From assembly GCA_020852815.1 (NCBI GenBank), contig JADZAN010000010.1:248001-312000 (forward strand): a DNA stretch of 64,000 bases, read 5' to 3'. The position numbers were made by a program, and so were the translations under genes. Origin of the DNA: Gemmatimonadaceae bacterium. Lineage in GTDB: Bacteria; Gemmatimonadota; Gemmatimonadetes; Gemmatimonadales; Gemmatimonadaceae. The notes below the pieces were generated by a model that ran no database searches, had not been told where the DNA came from, and saw only the letters and a list, made by a program, of their open reading frames with translations. Of this stretch, positions 15,839-26,418 are shown one piece after another. Every line of letters begins with the position of its first letter. Position 1 is the first letter of the stretch.

Positions 15839-16355
15839 GGCGGCGCTGTTCTCGAGCGCGCGCCCTGTCCCCAAGGAAGAACTGTCGGCGCTCGATTCCG
15901 AGGCGTCGCCGGCTGCCGTGCAGGCAGCGCTCGACGAACTGCGCGAGACGTATGACCACAACGGCCACGGTGTCGAACTCGTCGAGCTGGGCGAGGGGTG
16001 GCAGATCCTCACGCGCCCCGAGTACACCGAGGCGATCGAGCGTGCGCAGCTGGCGGTGCGCCCGCATCGGCTGTCGGCGGCGTCGCTGGAAACGCTGGCC
16101 ATCATTGCGTACCGGCAGCCCATCGGTAGGGCCGAGATCGAGGAGATTCGCGGCGTGAACGTGGGAGGCGTCCTCAAGTCGCTGCACGAGCGCGGCCTCA
16201 TCGACGTGACCGGGCGCGGCGACGGGATCGGGCGTCCGCTGCTGTACGGGACCACGCCGCTCTTCCTCGAGCACTTCGCGTTGCGTCACCTCGAGGAACT
16301 CCCACGCGCCGACGAGCTGGCCGTGGCCCTCCGCGCCGAACCGAAGCCGATCTGA
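15813..16355 (+). CDS. scpB: Segregation and condensation protein B
   Basis: Tandem winged-helix protein that binds ScpA within the SMC complex. 180 residues from a GTG start inside the end of scpA. The family signature LETLAIIAYRQPIGRAEIEEIRG is at about 95-117, followed by LLYGTTPLFLEHFAL. The upstream reading frame is only an scpA shadow. The stop overlaps the rluB ATG by 1 nt (TGATG), making a four-gene coupled operon. Confidence 0.93.
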   Translation: MNPLAKLLEAALFSSARPVPKEELSALDSEASPAAVQAALDELRETYDHNGHGVELVELGEGWQILTRPEYTEAIERAQLAVRPHRLSAASLETLAIIAYRQPIGRAEIEEIRGVNVGGVLKSLHERGLIDVTGRGDGIGRPLLYGTTPLFLEHFALRHLEELPRADELAVALRAEPKPI

Positions 16356-17248
16356 TGAGCGAGCCGATGCGGATCCATCGCGCCCTCGCGCGCGCGGGGG
16401 TCGCATCGCGCCGCCACGCCGAGGCGATGATTGCCGAGGGGCGCGTGCTGGTGAACGGTGTCCCGGCGCGCGTGGGGCAGAGCATCGATCCCTCTACCGA
16501 TCGCGTGCAGGTGGACGGACGCGCGGTGGAGATGGCGCCGAGCGCGCATCGCTGGTTCGTGCTCAACAAGCCCGCGGGGGTGATGACCACGCGCCACGAT
16601 CCCGAGGGGCGCCGCACCGTCTTCGAACTCGTTCCCGACGTCGCGGGGCTGACCTACGTCGGGCGGCTCGACTTCCTCACCGAAGGGGTCCTGCTCCTCA
16701 CCAACGACGGCGAGGGGGCCAACCGGCTCACCCATCCCAGCTCGGAGGTGGAGCGCGTGTACCTGGCCACGGTGCGCGGCAACGCCAAGCAGGCGGCCGA
16801 GGAGGCGCGTCGCGGGGTGGAGCTGGAGGATGGCCTGGTGAAACCGGCGTGGGTCAATGTGCGGGCGCTGGAGAACCGTCGCTGGTCGTTCGAGGTGGCG
16901 ATTCGCGAGGGGCGCACGCGCGAGGTGCGTCGCCTGTGCGCGGCGTTAGGGTTGGAGGTCGAGCGCCTGGAGCGCGTCCAGTTTGGTCCCGTGCGCATCG
17001 GCGAGCTGCAACCGGGGGCGTGGCGCGAGCTGAGCCCGCGCGAGGCGGCGATGCTCGAGGTCCTGACTGGGACCGATGTTCCCGCCGGGAAGCCGCCGCG
17101 CAGGCGCGACGATCGCCAGCGACCGGCGGCTCGGCGCACCGACGACTCGCGCCCTGCCGCTCGGCGCGATCGCGCTGGAGAGGGGGGGCAGCGTTCCCGC
17201 GTGTCGTCGTCCGGGCGTCAACCGCGTCGCGATCGGCGGCGGGACTGA
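16355..17248 (+). CDS. rluB: Pseudouridine synthase, RsuA/RluB family
   Basis: Isomerises uridine in rRNA. An S4 RNA-binding domain spans about residues 5-50 (ALARAGVASRRHAEAMI), then the RsuA-type catalytic domain with GRLDFLTEG, catalytic Asp106. The position next to scpAB is typical of rluB (23S U2605 in E. coli), but RsuA specificity cannot be excluded from sequence alone. About 55 C-terminal residues are Arg/Ser/Asp-rich and disordered, a common rRNA-binding tail. ATG start overlapping the scpB stop. Confidence 0.9.
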   Translation: MSEPMRIHRALARAGVASRRHAEAMIAEGRVLVNGVPARVGQSIDPSTDRVQVDGRAVEMAPSAHRWFVLNKPAGVMTTRHDPEGRRTVFELVPDVAGLTYVGRLDFLTEGVLLLTNDGEGANRLTHPSSEVERVYLATVRGNAKQAAEEARRGVELEDGLVKPAWVNVRALENRRWSFEVAIREGRTREVRRLCAALGLEVERLERVQFGPVRIGELQPGAWRELSPREAAMLEVLTGTDVPAGKPPRRRDDRQRPAARRTDDSRPAARRDRAGEGGQRSRVSSSGRQPRRDRRRD

Positions 17249-17400
17249 GAGCGCGAGCCGGACGCGAACGAGCGTGCGAACGTACGCGCGTGTCAGCGGG
17301 GTGATTGGGGTGTCGGAACCGCGACCGTGGGTGGTGTAAGAGCGACAAGCGGGCGCTGTCCCGCAGGACGAGTCCCCAGCGGCGAGAGGAGAGCGCGCAC

Positions 17401-18369
<969 letters not shown>

Positions 18370-18388
18370 CGCGCGTGCCACACGTCGC

Positions 18389-19312
18389 ATGACAACCCTT
18401 GCACCCGGCGGTACCACACGCCCGGTCCTCATCTCCTCGGAGGTGCTGCGACAGGTGAAGCTCGTCGAGCTTCGCACGCGGCGGCTGGTGAACTCGCTTT
18501 TTTCGGGCGAGTATCGCTCGATCTTCAAGGGGCAGGGGATGGAGTTCGCGGAAGTGCGCGAGTACCAGCCCGGCGACGAGGTGCGCTCGATCGACTGGAA
18601 CGTCACCGCGCGCATGCGGCGCCCGTTCGTGAAGCGCTACATCGAGGAGCGCGAGCTGACGTTGATGCTGGCGGTCGACATATCCGGGTCGGAGCGGTAT
18701 GGCACGGTGCGTCGCTTCAAGTCGGAACTGGCAACCGAACTGGCGGCGGTGCTGACGATGTCGGCGGTGCGCAACAACGATCGCGTGGGGGCGCTCTTGT
18801 ACACCGATCGCGTGGAGCACTTCGTCCCGCCGGGCAAGGGGCGGCGTCACGCGCTGCGCATCCTGCGCGACGTGCTGGTGCACGAACCCGCCGGGCATGG
18901 GACCAACACGGCGCTGGCGCTCGACTTCCTGCGCGGGCTCCTCAAGCAGCATGCGATCGTCTTCCTCATCTCGGACCTGCAGGACGGCGGGCTGGAGCGG
19001 CCGCTCAAGCTCCTTGGGCAGCGGCACGACGTGGTAGTGGCGACGCTCGACGACCCTAGCGAGACGACACTCCCCGACGTGGGGATGGCGCGCCTCGTCG
19101 ATCCCGAGACGGGGGAGACGCTGGACGTGGACACGAGTGCGCGCGCGGTCCGCGCCGCCTTCGACAAACTGGCTGAAGCGGAGCGGGACGGTCGGCGCGC
19201 GATGCTGCGCCGGCTGGCGATCGACGAGATTCCGATCTCGACCAGCGGCGGCTACATCGAGCCGTTGCTGCGCTTCTTCCGGGCGCGCGAGCGCCGGGCG
19301 GCGCGCGGATGA
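18389..19312 (+). CDS. DUF58 protein (MoxR-associated, VWA-like fold)
   Basis: DUF58 proteins sit beside MoxR in nearly all genomes and carry a degenerate von Willebrand A fold. Here FKGQGMEFAEVREYQPGDEVRSIDWN (about 50-75) is the DUF58 hallmark, and VDISGSERYG (about 95-104) is the DxSxS-like metal site. 307 residues with no obvious membrane helix, so cytosolic or peripheral. ATG start. The stop overlaps the next ATG by 4 nt. Confidence 0.9.
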   Translation: MTTLAPGGTTRPVLISSEVLRQVKLVELRTRRLVNSLFSGEYRSIFKGQGMEFAEVREYQPGDEVRSIDWNVTARMRRPFVKRYIEERELTLMLAVDISGSERYGTVRRFKSELATELAAVLTMSAVRNNDRVGALLYTDRVEHFVPPGKGRRHALRILRDVLVHEPAGHGTNTALALDFLRGLLKQHAIVFLISDLQDGGLERPLKLLGQRHDVVVATLDDPSETTLPDVGMARLVDPETGETLDVDTSARAVRAAFDKLAEAERDGRRAMLRRLAIDEIPISTSGGYIEPLLRFFRARERRAARG

Positions 19313-20358
19313 TGGCCCGCGCGATCGTGAGGCGATGCACGCCCCGGGCGACGCGCACCAAGCGCGTTGCGCGCAGCATGCGCGAGCTGGGAGCGCTGGC
19401 GCTGTTGGCGTGCGGGCTCGTGGGCGCGGGGCGCGCGGGGGCGCAGGCGCAACGCGCGGGCGCAACGGGTGCGGACGCTCGCGGCATTGCGCGCGGGGTG
19501 GCGGTCTCGCCCGATACGGTGACTGTCGGCGACCCGTTCCGGGTCATCGTGCGCATTCGTGCGCCGCGCGGCTCCACGCTCGAGTTCCCGCACGCGCCGG
19601 ATTCGGGGACCGGCGTCGAGGCGCTCGATCCGGTGGCCGTCGTTCCGTCCGCCGATACGAGCGTGACGGAGCAGACGGCGACGTATCGGTTGGCGGCGTG
19701 GGATGTGGGGATGCGCCCCATTCGCCTTGCCGACGTCGTGGTGCGTGACTCGTTGGGCGAGCGGCGCGTGGCGGTGGGGGGCGACGTCTCGGTCTTCGTA
19801 TCATCGGTGCTCCCCGCGGACACGGCGCAGCGCGTGCCCAGGCCGGCGCGTGCGCTGTACGAGTTCGCCCCGCCGTGGTGGTGGTGGGCGATCGTCGCGC
19901 TCGTGGCGTTAGGCGTCCTATGGCTCGTCTGGCGGCTGTGGCGTCGCCGGCGACGTGCGGCGCCCGTGGCGGTGACCACGCCGCTGCAGGACGCCGAGGC
20001 GGCGTTTGCGCGCGTGGAGGCCATGGCGCTGCTGGCCAGCGGGGAGCGGTCGCTGCACGTGGCGCTCATGGCGGACGTGATGCGGAGCTACCTCGAGCGC
20101 GTCCTGCCGGCGGCGACGCCGTCGCTCACCTCGAGCGAAGTGCTGGTGGCGCTGCGCAGCGACGCGCGCCTCCCGATGAGCCGCCTGTCGCGATTGCTGC
20201 AGGATGTCGACCTCGTGAAGTTCGCGGCCTACGCCGTCGATGCGGCGCGGGCCGACGTGATTGGGCGCGAGGCACGATCGATGGTGGTGGCGGTGGATGC
20301 GGCGCTGGCGCCGCGCGCAAGCGCGAACGCGGGGACGACGACCCGGGAGGCGGCATGA
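19309..20358 (+). CDS. Membrane-anchored BatD/DUF4381-like protein of the MoxR operon
   Basis: The N-terminus has a cleavable-looking signal (about residues 25-46, ending AGAQA). A beta-rich extracytoplasmic domain (about 55-180) resembles the ends of BatD. A strong membrane helix with WWWW (about 190-210) is followed by a basic stretch and a helical cytoplasmic domain (about 230-335) like the DUF4381 region common in moxR operons. The role is probably assembly of the VWA complex, but no member has a known reaction. ATG start. The next gene starts in its stop (ATGA). Confidence 0.7.
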   Translation: MMARAIVRRCTPRATRTKRVARSMRELGALALLACGLVGAGRAGAQAQRAGATGADARGIARGVAVSPDTVTVGDPFRVIVRIRAPRGSTLEFPHAPDSGTGVEALDPVAVVPSADTSVTEQTATYRLAAWDVGMRPIRLADVVVRDSLGERRVAVGGDVSVFVSSVLPADTAQRVPRPARALYEFAPPWWWWAIVALVALGVLWLVWRLWRRRRRAAPVAVTTPLQDAEAAFARVEAMALLASGERSLHVALMADVMRSYLERVLPAATPSLTSSEVLVALRSDARLPMSRLSRLLQDVDLVKFAAYAVDAARADVIGREARSMVVAVDAALAPRASANAGTTTREAA

Positions 20359-22124
20359 GCGGCGCGAACGCGATCACGACCGACTGGCCGTGGATGCTTC
20401 CCGCCGCCGTCCTCCTCGCGGTGACGGTGGTCCTGCTCGCCGTGGTTGCCGTCAGGCGCAAGCGCTCGCGCCTGTTGCGCCTGGCCGACGCGTCGTTGCT
20501 GGGTCGCCTCGTGCCGGCGGGGGCGGTGAGTCCCGCGCCGTGGCGCGCCGTGCGGCTGGGGGGCGCGGCACTGCTGGCTGGGCTCGCGCTGGCCGGCCCG
20601 CGCTGGGGGAATGAACCGGCGGTGGTGACTGGGGAGGGGATCGACGTGGTGCTGGCGCTCGATGCGTCGCTCTCGATGCTGGCGACCGACGACCGCCCCA
20701 ACCGCCTGGAGCGCATGAAGCAGGAGGTGCGGCGTTATCGGGACCTGGCGCGCGCGGATCGCGTCGCGATGCTCGCCTTCGCCGGCCGCAGCTACATCCT
20801 GACCCCGCTCACCGTCGACGACGGCGCCATCGAGCTTTTTCTCGACAATCTCGACCCGAGCATCGTGGGGCAGGCGGGGAGTTCGCTGGCGCGGACCATC
20901 ACGCAGGGGACCGACCTCCTGATGACCTCCAAGGGGGGAGGTGATCGCGCGCTGGTCATCATGAGCGACGGGGAGGCGTTCGAACCGGTGGAGGAGATCC
21001 GCGACGCGGCGGCGCGCGCGGCGCAGAACGGGATCTCGCTCGTCACGGTGGGCTTCGGAACGACCGCAGGTGCGACGATCCCGGTGCAGGAGAACGGGAG
21101 CGTGTCACCCAAGCGCGACGAGAACGGGCAGATCGTCGTGTCGCACTACACACCGGCAACCTTGCAGGCCATCGCGCAGGCGGCGAACGGGACGTTCATC
21201 GACGCGTCGGTCACCGACAAGGCGACGCGCGTGCGTGCGGCGCTGCAACGCCTGCGCGCCACGTCGCGCACGGTGTCGGCGGGGGCGTCGCGCACGCCTC
21301 GCTTCCAGTGGTTTGTCGCGCCAGCGCTTCTCCTCCTCCTCCTCGACACCTGGCGCAGCGAGCGCGTTCGGGGGCGCCGTCGTCGTGCGCCGGACGGAGG
21401 CCGCACCGAGACCGCGGTCGCACCGGCCGGCGCCGGCGCCGCGCGTGGCGCGGGAAAGGTCGCGGCAATGGGTATTGCGCTGGCCGTCGCGGCCCAGGGT
21501 TGCAGCTGGAGCGGGAGCGTGCCGCGCGAGGCGGCGCGCGACTACGCCGCGGGGCGCTACGCTCGGTCGGCGGGGCTCTATCGCGCCGCGATCCATGCCG
21601 GTGACGCGCGCGCGCAACTGTTCTACAACCTGGGAACGGCGCTCGTGGCCGCGGACTCGCTGGAGTCGGCAACCGAGCCGCTGGAGCGGGCCAGCAAGGT
21701 CGAGGACGCCGAGCTGCGGTTCCGCGCCTGGTTCAACCTGGGGCTGGGTTACCTGCGGCGTGGGCTGGCCGGGGCCCCAACTGCCGACAGCACCCGCGCC
21801 GCCCTCACCCGCACGCTCGAGCAGTACAAGCGCGCGCTCATCCAGCGCCCCACCGACAAGGACGCGAAATGGAACTACGAGCTCGCGCTGCGCCAGCAGG
21901 AGCAGAACGGCGGCGGAGGTGGCGGGGGTGGTGATGCGCAGGCCAACAACCAGCAGGACCGGAGCAATCCCGACACACCGCAAGCGCAGCAGCCCAGCGG
22001 TGGCCTCGGTGAACAGCAGGCGGAGCAACTGCTCAACGCCGCGGCGCGCGACGAGCGCGGGGTGCAGGGGCGCAAGCAGCGCCAGAGCCGGCCGCAGCCG
22101 CCGCCGGGCGGGAAGGACTGGTGA
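20355..22124 (+). CDS. Fused BatA/B-type VWA protein and BatC-type TPR protein
   Basis: The 589-residue product joins two proteins that are separate in most Bat operons. Residues 1-335 are BatA/BatB-like: two N-terminal membrane helices (about 13-33 and 65-82), a VWA domain with intact metal site DASLS (103-107), and a closing membrane helix (about 318-332). Residues about 345-589 are BatC-like: a second hydrophobic segment ending AAQGCSW, then TPR repeats (about 395-515) and a Gln/Gly/Asn-rich tail. The frame is continuous through the junction. Starts at the ATG overlapping the previous stop; upstream frame is a shadow. Confidence 0.85.
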   Translation: MSGANAITTDWPWMLPAAVLLAVTVVLLAVVAVRRKRSRLLRLADASLLGRLVPAGAVSPAPWRAVRLGGAALLAGLALAGPRWGNEPAVVTGEGIDVVLALDASLSMLATDDRPNRLERMKQEVRRYRDLARADRVAMLAFAGRSYILTPLTVDDGAIELFLDNLDPSIVGQAGSSLARTITQGTDLLMTSKGGGDRALVIMSDGEAFEPVEEIRDAAARAAQNGISLVTVGFGTTAGATIPVQENGSVSPKRDENGQIVVSHYTPATLQAIAQAANGTFIDASVTDKATRVRAALQRLRATSRTVSAGASRTPRFQWFVAPALLLLLLDTWRSERVRGRRRRAPDGGRTETAVAPAGAGAARGAGKVAAMGIALAVAAQGCSWSGSVPREAARDYAAGRYARSAGLYRAAIHAGDARAQLFYNLGTALVAADSLESATEPLERASKVEDAELRFRAWFNLGLGYLRRGLAGAPTADSTRAALTRTLEQYKRALIQRPTDKDAKWNYELALRQQEQNGGGGGGGGDAQANNQQDRSNPDTPQAQQPSGGLGEQQAEQLLNAAARDERGVQGRKQRQSRPQPPPGGKDW

Positions 22125-24418
22125 TGGGCGCGGCCGTGAGTGCCCCGGGGCGTCGCGCCGCGTTGCGTCTGACGGCGATCTGTGCCGTGCTGTGCGTCTT
22201 CGGCGTCGCTGGCGCCAACGCGCAGCAGCGCCAGCGCGCGCGCCGCGCCGCGCCGCCGCGCCCACTCGCATCGAACGCAGTACAACAGACTCCCGCCCAG
22301 GCGTCCAACCAGGCCCCCGCGCAAGCACCCGCTCCCGCCGGCGGCACGGACGCGCGACCGGCCATCGTGACGCAGGGGCGTGTCGACCCTCGGCAGGACG
22401 TGAACTTCAGCGCCGTCGCCGTTCCGGCCAAGGTGTATGTCGGGCAGCAGGTCACGTACCAGATTGGCGTCTTCCTCTCCGAGGACGTGTCGCAGCGCCT
22501 GCGGCGCAACCCGGAGTTTGTCCCGCCCGACGTGCGATCGATGCTGGCCTACGACCTTCCGTCGCCGGCCGCGCCGCTGTCGCGCGAGGAAGGGGGGCGC
22601 CACTTCGACGTGCACGTTTTCCAGCGTGCACTCTTCCCGCTCACGCCCGGGCGGCACACCCTCGCGCCGGCACGCCTCACCTACTCGCTCCCGCTCTCCA
22701 ACACGTTCTTCAGCCGCGAGGAGACGCACTCGGCGCGCACGTCGGCGCTCACCATCGAGGCGAGGGAGCCACCCACCGACGGGCGCCCGCGCGACTTCTC
22801 CGGCGCGGTGGGACGCCTCTCGGTCAGCGCACGCGTCGACACGCCTACCTCGCGCGTGGGCGACCCGGTCACCCTCACCGTGAGTGTGCGCGGGGCGGGG
22901 AACGTCTCCCTCTTTCCGCGACCGGCGGTCTCGCTCCCCTGGGGCGACGCCGTCAATGGCGGGGAGCGGGTGGCGATCGACTCCGGCGTCACGCTCATCC
23001 AGGGCCGCAAGGACTTCGATTGGGTCGTCACGCCGCGTCGCGAGGGGCGGCTCGAGATCCCGGCGCTCCGCTACCCGTACTGGAACCCATACACCGAGCG
23101 GTACGAGGTCGCCGTCACCACCCCGCTCGACCTCAGCGTTGGCGGCGGGACGCTTGCCGCGCGGCCGCCAACCGTGGCAGACACCGCGCCGCGACTCCCG
23201 TTGCGCCTGGCGTATCGCGGCGCGGTTGCTCCGCCGCTGTCGCAATCGCCGGTGCTGTGGGCCGTGCTCGCCCTGGTCCCCATGCCGGCCCTGGTGCTGG
23301 GCCTGCGCCAGCGCCCTCGCCGCGCCCGCGCCGTGTTGCCAAACTCTCCGTTGCAGCGACTCGCGGCCGGTTCCACGACGCCGGCGCCGTCCGACGTCCG
23401 TCGCGCCTTTGCCGCCGCCGTGGCGGCACGCACGGCGATCGGGGCAACGGCAATGACCGACAGCCGCACCTTCGTGCGCGCACTGCGGCGCGCCGGCGTC
23501 ACCACTGAAACGGCGCAACGCACGCAACTCGTCTTGGGCGAACTGGATCGCGCCACCTACGGCGGCGAGTCTGCGCACGACGGCCTCCTGCTCCAGCGCG
23601 CACTCGACACCTACGCGGCCGTTGACGCCGAGGCGATCCCGATCGGCGGCGCATCGCTGGCCCGGTTTCACTCGACGGGACGGCGCATCTCCTCGGCGAC
23701 GGTGCTGCTGGCGGGGATGTGGATGTCCACGGTCGCGGTTGCGGCTGCCGACGATGCGCTCGACGCCGCGCGCTTCCAGCGCGGCGTGGCGTTCTATGAT
23801 CACGGCGACTACGTGGCGTCGATGCACGAGTTCCGCGACATCGTCACGCGCGTTCCCCGCGCAGCCGATGCCTGGGCCAACCTCGGGACCGCTGCGTGGT
23901 ACGCCGAGGATACGGCGACCGCGGCCATCGGGTGGCAGCGTGCGCTGCGACTGGAGCCACTGGCGCTCGACGTGAGAACGCGTCTCGAGGCGACCCCAGG
24001 ATTCGAATCGGGGTTGCTGGGTGACGTCCCGCCAATCCCGGTCGATGCCGCGGCCGCCCTGGGGGCACTGCTCTGGATAGCGGGGTGGGGAGGGCTCGCC
24101 TTCTCGGGGCGCGGCGCGGGGCGCGAGTGGCGAGGGCAGGCCTACACGGCGATCGGCATCGGGGCGCTGGTGGGCGTGCTCACCGTGGCGCTCGCGGAGT
24201 CGCTCGCCGGGCGGCATCGCGTCGTGGTGACGCAGTCGTCGCGTCTGCGCGCGGCCCCCGCCCTCGGCGCCGAGGAGGCGTCGGAGGTGATGACGGGGGA
24301 GAGCGCCACCGAGACGACGGCGCAAGGCGTCTGGACTCGCGTGCGATTCGCCGACGGCCGAAGCGGCTGGCTCGAGACGAGCCGCCTTGGCTCGCTGGAC
24401 GTCAACCGCGCGCCGTAG
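22124..24418 (+). CDS. Fused BatD-type protein and BatE-type TPR/SH3 protein
   Basis: Residues 1-28 are a signal peptide. Residues about 75-375 are BatD-like (FSAVAVPAKVYVGQQVTYQIGVFL opens the beta-sandwich series), ending in a membrane helix (about 378-395). A second part begins with another hydrophobic segment (about 525-545), then TPR-like helices (about 550-625), two membrane helices and a bacterial SH3 domain (about 695-755, ending GWLETSRLG). TPR plus SH3 is the plan of BatE, so this is a BatD-BatE fusion. ATG start with GGAAGG 7 nt upstream; a GTG 3 nt earlier is also possible. Probable envelope-spanning protein. Confidence 0.83.
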   Translation: MGAAVSAPGRRAALRLTAICAVLCVFGVAGANAQQRQRARRAAPPRPLASNAVQQTPAQASNQAPAQAPAPAGGTDARPAIVTQGRVDPRQDVNFSAVAVPAKVYVGQQVTYQIGVFLSEDVSQRLRRNPEFVPPDVRSMLAYDLPSPAAPLSREEGGRHFDVHVFQRALFPLTPGRHTLAPARLTYSLPLSNTFFSREETHSARTSALTIEAREPPTDGRPRDFSGAVGRLSVSARVDTPTSRVGDPVTLTVSVRGAGNVSLFPRPAVSLPWGDAVNGGERVAIDSGVTLIQGRKDFDWVVTPRREGRLEIPALRYPYWNPYTERYEVAVTTPLDLSVGGGTLAARPPTVADTAPRLPLRLAYRGAVAPPLSQSPVLWAVLALVPMPALVLGLRQRPRRARAVLPNSPLQRLAAGSTTPAPSDVRRAFAAAVAARTAIGATAMTDSRTFVRALRRAGVTTETAQRTQLVLGELDRATYGGESAHDGLLLQRALDTYAAVDAEAIPIGGASLARFHSTGRRISSATVLLAGMWMSTVAVAAADDALDAARFQRGVAFYDHGDYVASMHEFRDIVTRVPRAADAWANLGTAAWYAEDTATAAIGWQRALRLEPLALDVRTRLEATPGFESGLLGDVPPIPVDAAAALGALLWIAGWGGLAFSGRGAGREWRGQAYTAIGIGALVGVLTVALAESLAGRHRVVVTQSSRLRAAPALGAEEASEVMTGESATETTAQGVWTRVRFADGRSGWLETSRLGSLDVNRAP

Positions 24419-24618
24419 CCCTCAGGTGTCGCGAGGTAACGCACGGTAACGCGCGAGGCGCACATCCCCTCGGCGTGGCAGTTCACGACGCCGTGCCCGC
24501 GGCGCATCTTTCGCGCATCGGCGCACCTGCGCATCGCTCACGTTGCGCGCATCCATCTGAACGATTGCCGCTCGCCCGTCATCGCCGGGTGAACTCGCTC
24601 CTCTCGCCTCGACGCCCC

Positions 24619-26418
24619 GTGCCTCGCATCGCCATCCTCGCCAGCGCCGTTGCCGACCAGATCGCCGCGGGCGAGGTGGTCGAGCGCCCCGCCTCGGCGG
24701 TCAAGGAGCTTGTGGAGAACGCGATCGATGCGCGCGCCGAGAGTGTCGAGGTCGACGTCGAGGACGGAGGGCGCGTCCTGATTCGCGTGAGCGACGACGG
24801 AATCGGGATGGACGCGGCCGATGCGACGTTGGCGCTGGCGCGACACGCGACGTCGAAGATCCGCGAGGCGCACGACCTCGTGGGCGTCGCCTCGTACGGC
24901 TTTCGCGGCGAGGCGCTGCCGGCCATTTGTTCCGTCTCGCGACTCACGCTCCTCACGGCGACGCACGATGGGGAGGGGACGTCGGTGCGTGCGGCGGGAG
25001 GGGTGGTGGAAGGGGTGGCGCCGGCGGCGCGCCGTCGCGGGACGACGATCGAGGTGCGCGACCTGTTCTACAATCTTCCCGCCAGGCGCAAGTTCCTGCG
25101 CAGCGCCCGCTCGGAGTGGCGCGCGATTGCCGACACCATCGTCACGCTGGCGCTCACCAAGCCGTCGCTGCGCCTGCGGGTGAGCACGGACGGGCGCGAG
25201 GCGCTCTCGTTGCCCCCGGCGGCGTCGTTGCGCGCGCGCGTGGCGTCGGTGTGGGGGCATGAGTACGCCGCACGATTCGTCGAGGTGGATGGCGTGCACG
25301 GCGCCGTGCACGTGACGGGGCTGGTGGAGCGCCCCGGTGACGCGGGAACGTCGTCGCGCCGTGCAATCGTGATCATCAACGCTCGCGCGGTGCGCGACAT
25401 CGGGATCGCGCGTGGTGTGGAGGCGGCCTATCGATCGACGCTCCCGTCGGGGGTGCGCCCCTCGTTCATCCTCTCGATCACGCTCCCCGTCGACGTCGTC
25501 GACGTCAACGTGCATCCGGCCAAGGCCGAGGTACGTTTCCACGACCGATGGGGGACCGAACGCGCCGTGGAGCACATCGTGCAGCGGGCGCTGGGGACGC
25601 CGGATGCGGCGGCGTGGGTGGGGGCGCGCACCTGGAGTCCGGGGAGCGGGCTGTCGCCGGCCAGCGGCGGCGCCCTCGACGCGCTCCCCGTGCCGCCGCG
25701 CCCCGCCCCGCTCGACGGACTCTTTGCCCCGGGGAGCGAGGAGGGCGGGGATGCCGCGTTGCCCGGCGTTGTGCCTGGCGACTCGACAGATGCAATGGGA
25801 GTCGCGTCCGGCGTGGGCGCCGCGGGCGCCATGTCGGCGGCGCCCATCAACGTCCCGCCGCTGATGCAGCTGCGCCGCACCTACCTCCTGTACGAGCACG
25901 ACGAGGGCGTGGTCCTGATCGACCAGCACTCGGCGCACGAGCGCGTGCTCTACGAACGCTTCCTGGGTGCGCTGCAGCGAGGCGAGGCGCCGTCGCAACG
26001 CCTCCTCTTCCCGGTCACCCTGCACCTCGCCCCCGACGACGCCGAGGCATACGAGGCAAGCGCCGATCTCCTGTCGCGTCTCGGCTATGAGATCGAGGCA
26101 TTCGGCGGCCACACACTCATCGTGCACGCCGTGCCCACGCCGCACGCGCGCTTTGACGCCATCCAGTGCCTGCGCGACACGCTCGCGGCGCTCAGCGGCG
26201 CGCGCGAGGCCAGCCGCCACGCGCGCCACGAGCAGCTGGCGGCAACCGTCGCCTGCAAGGCGGCGGTCAAGGCGGGCGACGTGCTCGCGGCCGAGGAGAT
26301 GCGCGCGCTCTTCCTCGCGCTGGCGCGCGCCACGCTCCCCGCGCACGACGTGCACGGGCGCTCGACGATCGTCCGGCTGTCGTGGGACGAACTGGAACGT
26401 CGCTTTGGCCGTCGTTAG
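24619..26418 (+). CDS. mutL: DNA mismatch repair protein MutL
   Basis: GHKL ATPase linking MutS mismatch recognition to strand incision. The N-terminus IAAGEVVERP...KELVENAIDA, DDGIGMD and YGFRGEAL are intact. The C-terminus carries DQHSAHERVLYE, matching the DQHA(x)2E(x)4E metal-endonuclease motif with Ser for Ala, so this is a nicking MutL as in bacteria without MutH. GTG start 24619 gives the canonical MPRIAIL-type N-terminus; GTG 24589 is an alternative. About 599 residues. The stop codon lies within a GTTAGGC heptamer, and miaA begins inside its end. Confidence 0.95.
   Translation: MPRIAILASAVADQIAAGEVVERPASAVKELVENAIDARAESVEVDVEDGGRVLIRVSDDGIGMDAADATLALARHATSKIREAHDLVGVASYGFRGEALPAICSVSRLTLLTATHDGEGTSVRAAGGVVEGVAPAARRRGTTIEVRDLFYNLPARRKFLRSARSEWRAIADTIVTLALTKPSLRLRVSTDGREALSLPPAASLRARVASVWGHEYAARFVEVDGVHGAVHVTGLVERPGDAGTSSRRAIVIINARAVRDIGIARGVEAAYRSTLPSGVRPSFILSITLPVDVVDVNVHPAKAEVRFHDRWGTERAVEHIVQRALGTPDAAAWVGARTWSPGSGLSPASGGALDALPVPPRPAPLDGLFAPGSEEGGDAALPGVVPGDSTDAMGVASGVGAAGAMSAAPINVPPLMQLRRTYLLYEHDEGVVLIDQHSAHERVLYERFLGALQRGEAPSQRLLFPVTLHLAPDDAEAYEASADLLSRLGYEIEAFGGHTLIVHAVPTPHARFDAIQCLRDTLAALSGAREASRHARHEQLAATVACKAAVKAGDVLAAEEMRALFLALARATLPAHDVHGRSTIVRLSWDELERRFGRR

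Noticed and set aside
21875-24325. 816-residue open frame antisense to the Bat fusion genes
   Set aside because: Shadow frame; the plus strand carries signal peptide, BatD, TPR and SH3 features.
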